Origin: Chitinophagaceae bacterium
GTDB lineage: Bacteria; Bacteroidota; Bacteroidia; Chitinophagales; Chitinophagaceae
Assembly: GCA_025455245.1 (NCBI GenBank)
Contig: JALOMX010000085.1
Coordinates: 1-7,752 of the forward strand
DNA length: 7,752 bases
Direction of reading: 5' to 3'
The translations under genes were made by a program, and so were the position numbers. The notes below the pieces were generated by a model. The model worked only from the letters and a program-made list of their open reading frames with translations, made no database searches and had not been told where the DNA came from. This document shows positions 6,591 to 7,752 of this stretch, piece by piece (the first letter of the stretch is position 1; every line of letters starts with the position of its first letter).

Positions 6591-6602
6591 ACTCCCCTGA
6601 AT

Positions 6603-6610
6603 TACCTTTG
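6603..6610 (+). promoter_or_regulatory. Bacteroidota-type -7 element of truB
   Basis: TACCTTTG, a perfect TAnnTTTG match, ends only 9 bases before the truB ATG. If it is used, transcription would start within a few bases of the ATG, giving a very short leader or a leaderless mRNA. No TTG is found 18 bases upstream, where the CCAAC tract lies instead. Confidence 0.5.
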
Positions 6611-6619
6611 CCCCCTACC

Positions 6620-7306
6620 ATGACACAGGAACAACTACTCGAAGGACAGGTACTGCTCATCAATAAACCACTGAAGTGGACATCGTTTGATGTGATCAGC
6701 AAGCTGCGGAAAATATTTAAAATAAAAAAGATAGGTCATGCAGGTACACTTGACCCGCTTGCGACCGGACTGCTGATCGTATGCACCGGTAAGTTTACCA
6801 AAAAGATAAACGAGTACATGGGCATGGAAAAGGAGTACACCGGCACCATAACCCTCGGAGCGACCACACCTACTTACGACCTTGAAAGCGAGCCCGAAAA
6901 CTTCACAACGGTAACCGGATTGACGGAGGAAGACATCCGATCCGCTACCCTGCCATTTACCGGACCTATATTGCAAACACCTCCCGCCCACTCTGCCATC
7001 AAAATGGGTGGCAAGCGCGTGTACGAACTTGCCCGCATGGGTCAGGAAGTAAAGATGCAGCCAAGGCCGGTGACCATTTCTGTTTTTGAAATAACGCGGA
7101 TCGCCTTGCCGGAAGTGGATTTTCGGGTGGTGTGCAGCACCGGCACCTATATACGCAGCCTTGCCAACGATTATGGCGCCGCGCTTGGCGTGGGAGGCTA
7201 TCTGTCAGCATTGTGCCGCACGCGCATAGGGCCGTTTCTGTCAGAGGATGCTAAGGAGGTGGTGGAATGGAAAGAGGTAATGGGGAAGGAACCTGATCAA
7301 AAATAA
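6620..7306 (+). CDS. truB: tRNA pseudouridine-55 synthase
   Basis: Converts U55 in the T-loop of nearly all elongator tRNAs to pseudouridine; acts in the cytoplasm. The product has 228 residues. It shows the TruB core in order: LLINKPLKWTSFDV (12-25), GHAGTLDPLATGLL (39-52) with the catalytic Asp45 (E. coli Asp48), KEY with Tyr73 (E. coli Tyr76), PPAHSAIKMGGKRVYELAR (121-139), and STGTYIRSLANDYG (173-186) with Arg179 (E. coli Arg181). It ends soon after LCRTRIGPF, so the C-terminal PUA domain of the ~314-residue E. coli enzyme is missing, as in other short bacterial TruBs. The YSA of the fourth motif is HSA here; this is not one of the catalytic positions. The in-frame TTG at 6608 overlaps the -7 element, so ATG 6620 is the start. 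It is separated from ppx by the skewed spacer and converges with the beta-barrel gene. Confidence 0.96.
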   Translation: MTQEQLLEGQVLLINKPLKWTSFDVISKLRKIFKIKKIGHAGTLDPLATGLLIVCTGKFTKKINEYMGMEKEYTGTITLGATTPTYDLESEPENFTTVTGLTEEDIRSATLPFTGPILQTPPAHSAIKMGGKRVYELARMGQEVKMQPRPVTISVFEITRIALPEVDFRVVCSTGTYIRSLANDYGAALGVGGYLSALCRTRIGPFLSEDAKEVVEWKEVMGKEPDQK

Positions 7307-7369
7307 GCTGCTATGAATTGCTTTGAAAAACCTGGCCAAACATGAACTATTGCAGGAACTATTAAGTTA
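7307..7369. other. Convergent intergenic gap between truB and the beta-barrel gene
   Basis: This 63-base gap holds a short tandem-like repeat: GAACTATT at 7344-7351 and 7356-7363, 12 bases apart. I see no strong hairpin followed by a T-run on either strand, so no terminator can be assigned. Confidence 0.4.
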
Positions 7370-7752
7370 CTACCTCTTATTGGGAAATGTAAAAGAAAGG
7401 CATGCACCAATTGAACCCGCAGAAAAAGATTGGCCAGCTTCATCCTTATAGTTAATAGCAGTGTAAGTTAATGCAATCCACCTAAAGCCAAACTCAAACC
7501 GGGCACCTGCCGTGCTGGTAAAATCAACATCATCAATAAAGCCATCGCCTTTCAGCGTGGGACCCAAATGGGTAGTAATGCCAACGCCCAACCTGAAATC
7601 ATCATTTATTTTCCAAAAAGGTGTTAGGTGCACAGGAAACCTTGTTAACCGGATATTGGCATTATCGGCTGCAGTTGTATTATAATTTATGCCAATAGAA
7701 GTACGCAGCATAAGTTGTTTAACATTGGCAAATTGAAATTCTCCCCCTACGG
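7370..7752 (-). CDS. Probable outer-membrane beta-barrel protein, C-terminal part (cut by window edge)
   Basis: The minus-strand frame is open from the right edge to a TAG at 7370-7372, giving 126 visible residues; the start lies outside the window. The Met at 7711 is internal, since the frame continues upstream of it (VGGEFQFANVKQL). The sequence looks like a small beta-barrel: alternating hydrophobic and polar residues in short strands (LMLRTSIGINYN, FRLGVGITTHLGP, ARFEFGFRWIALTYTAINY, SIGACLSFTFP), Gly and aromatic residues at strand ends, and polar turns (KINDD, KGDGFIDDVD, KDEAGQS). It ends FPNKR, whereas many barrels end in a terminal Phe, so a few residues follow the last strand. I do not recognise a specific family; OmpW/OprF-like or other Bacteroidota porin-like barrels are possible. 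The location is inferred from strand pattern only. It converges on truB. Confidence 0.6.
   Translation of the reverse strand, partial: VGGEFQFANVKQLMLRTSIGINYNTTAADNANIRLTRFPVHLTPFWKINDDFRLGVGITTHLGPTLKGDGFIDDVDFTSTAGARFEFGFRWIALTYTAINYKDEAGQSFSAGSIGACLSFTFPNKR

Larger units (their letters stand above)
6365..6602. other. Skewed intergenic spacer: G/T-rich half followed by C/A-rich half
   Basis: No credible gene lies between ppx and truB. Bases 6365-6495 are almost only G and T on the plus strand, with G runs (GGG 6384-6386, GGGG 6407-6410, GGGG 6414-6417). Bases 6536-6599 are almost only A, C and T with five CCAAC copies. GTTGGTTGG (6400-6408) is the exact inverse complement of CCAACCAAC (6577-6585, and again 6581-6589), so the halves could pair across a loop of about 170 bases. 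Between them CCATCAA occurs twice (6499-6505, 6519-6525) and palindromic CTTAAG twice (6513-6518, 6526-6531). It may end ppx transcription, but no classical hairpin plus T-run terminator is evident. Confidence 0.6.

Noticed and set aside
6514..6702. A 62-residue minus-strand frame upstream of and into truB
   Set aside because: It is composed largely of the complement of the CCAAC tract (repeated Val-Gly-Trp) and overlaps the truB start antisense. There are no start signals.
6989..6991. His124 in TruB where many homologues have Tyr in the YSA motif
   Set aside because: The catalytic-site tyrosine (E. coli Tyr76) is the one in the KEY motif, Tyr73 here, and is intact. The HSA position is known to me as variable (Tyr, Phe or His).

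Overview
The window looks like ordinary chromosome from a member of the Bacteroidota, probably near the Chitinophagia, Sphingobacteriia or Saprospiria. This rests on three things. Several genes carry the phylum's unusual -7 promoter element (TAnnTTTG, in places with TTG 18 bases upstream). Most starts lack a Shine-Dalgarno sequence, the polyphosphate kinase gene being the exception. The protein sequences (IleRS, the stand-alone RfaE2/HldE-type adenylyltransferase, short Ppx, PUA-less TruB) have the Bacteroidota style. The exact genus cannot be read from the sequence.

Layout. Positions 1-1109 (minus) hold the N-terminal third of isoleucyl-tRNA synthetase, cut by the left edge. A 238-base divergent intergenic region (1110-1347) carries promoters for both sides and a 12-base perfect palindrome near its middle. 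Five plus-strand genes follow in close order: panD (aspartate 1-decarboxylase), a YbhN/LPG-synthase-TM-like membrane protein, a heptose-1-phosphate adenylyltransferase, ppk1 (polyphosphate kinase) and a short ppx/GppA-type phosphatase. A 255-base spacer of strongly skewed composition (G/T-rich, then C/A-rich) separates ppx from truB (tRNA pseudouridine-55 synthase). The right edge (7370-7752, minus) holds the C-terminal part of a probable outer-membrane beta-barrel protein, convergent with truB.

How the genes work together. PanD makes beta-alanine for pantothenate and CoA. The membrane protein and the adenylyltransferase lie 6 bases apart and both suggest envelope work (lipid/lipid-carrier handling and ADP-heptose for LPS), though their direct link is inference. 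Ppk1 and Ppx make and degrade polyphosphate, and are adjacent with a 37-base gap, so their opposing activities are probably expressed together. Ppk1 also appears to have its own promoter, so the five-gene run may be two overlapping transcription units.

I found no clear novel system, mobile element, CRISPR array, RNA gene or phage remnant. The points most worth a second look are: a swapped class I signature in IleRS (GxHH instead of HxGH, a change reported in connection with mupirocin resistance), a Phe at the second classically conserved His of Ppk1, the palindrome between ileS and panD, and the skewed repeat-rich spacer before truB.
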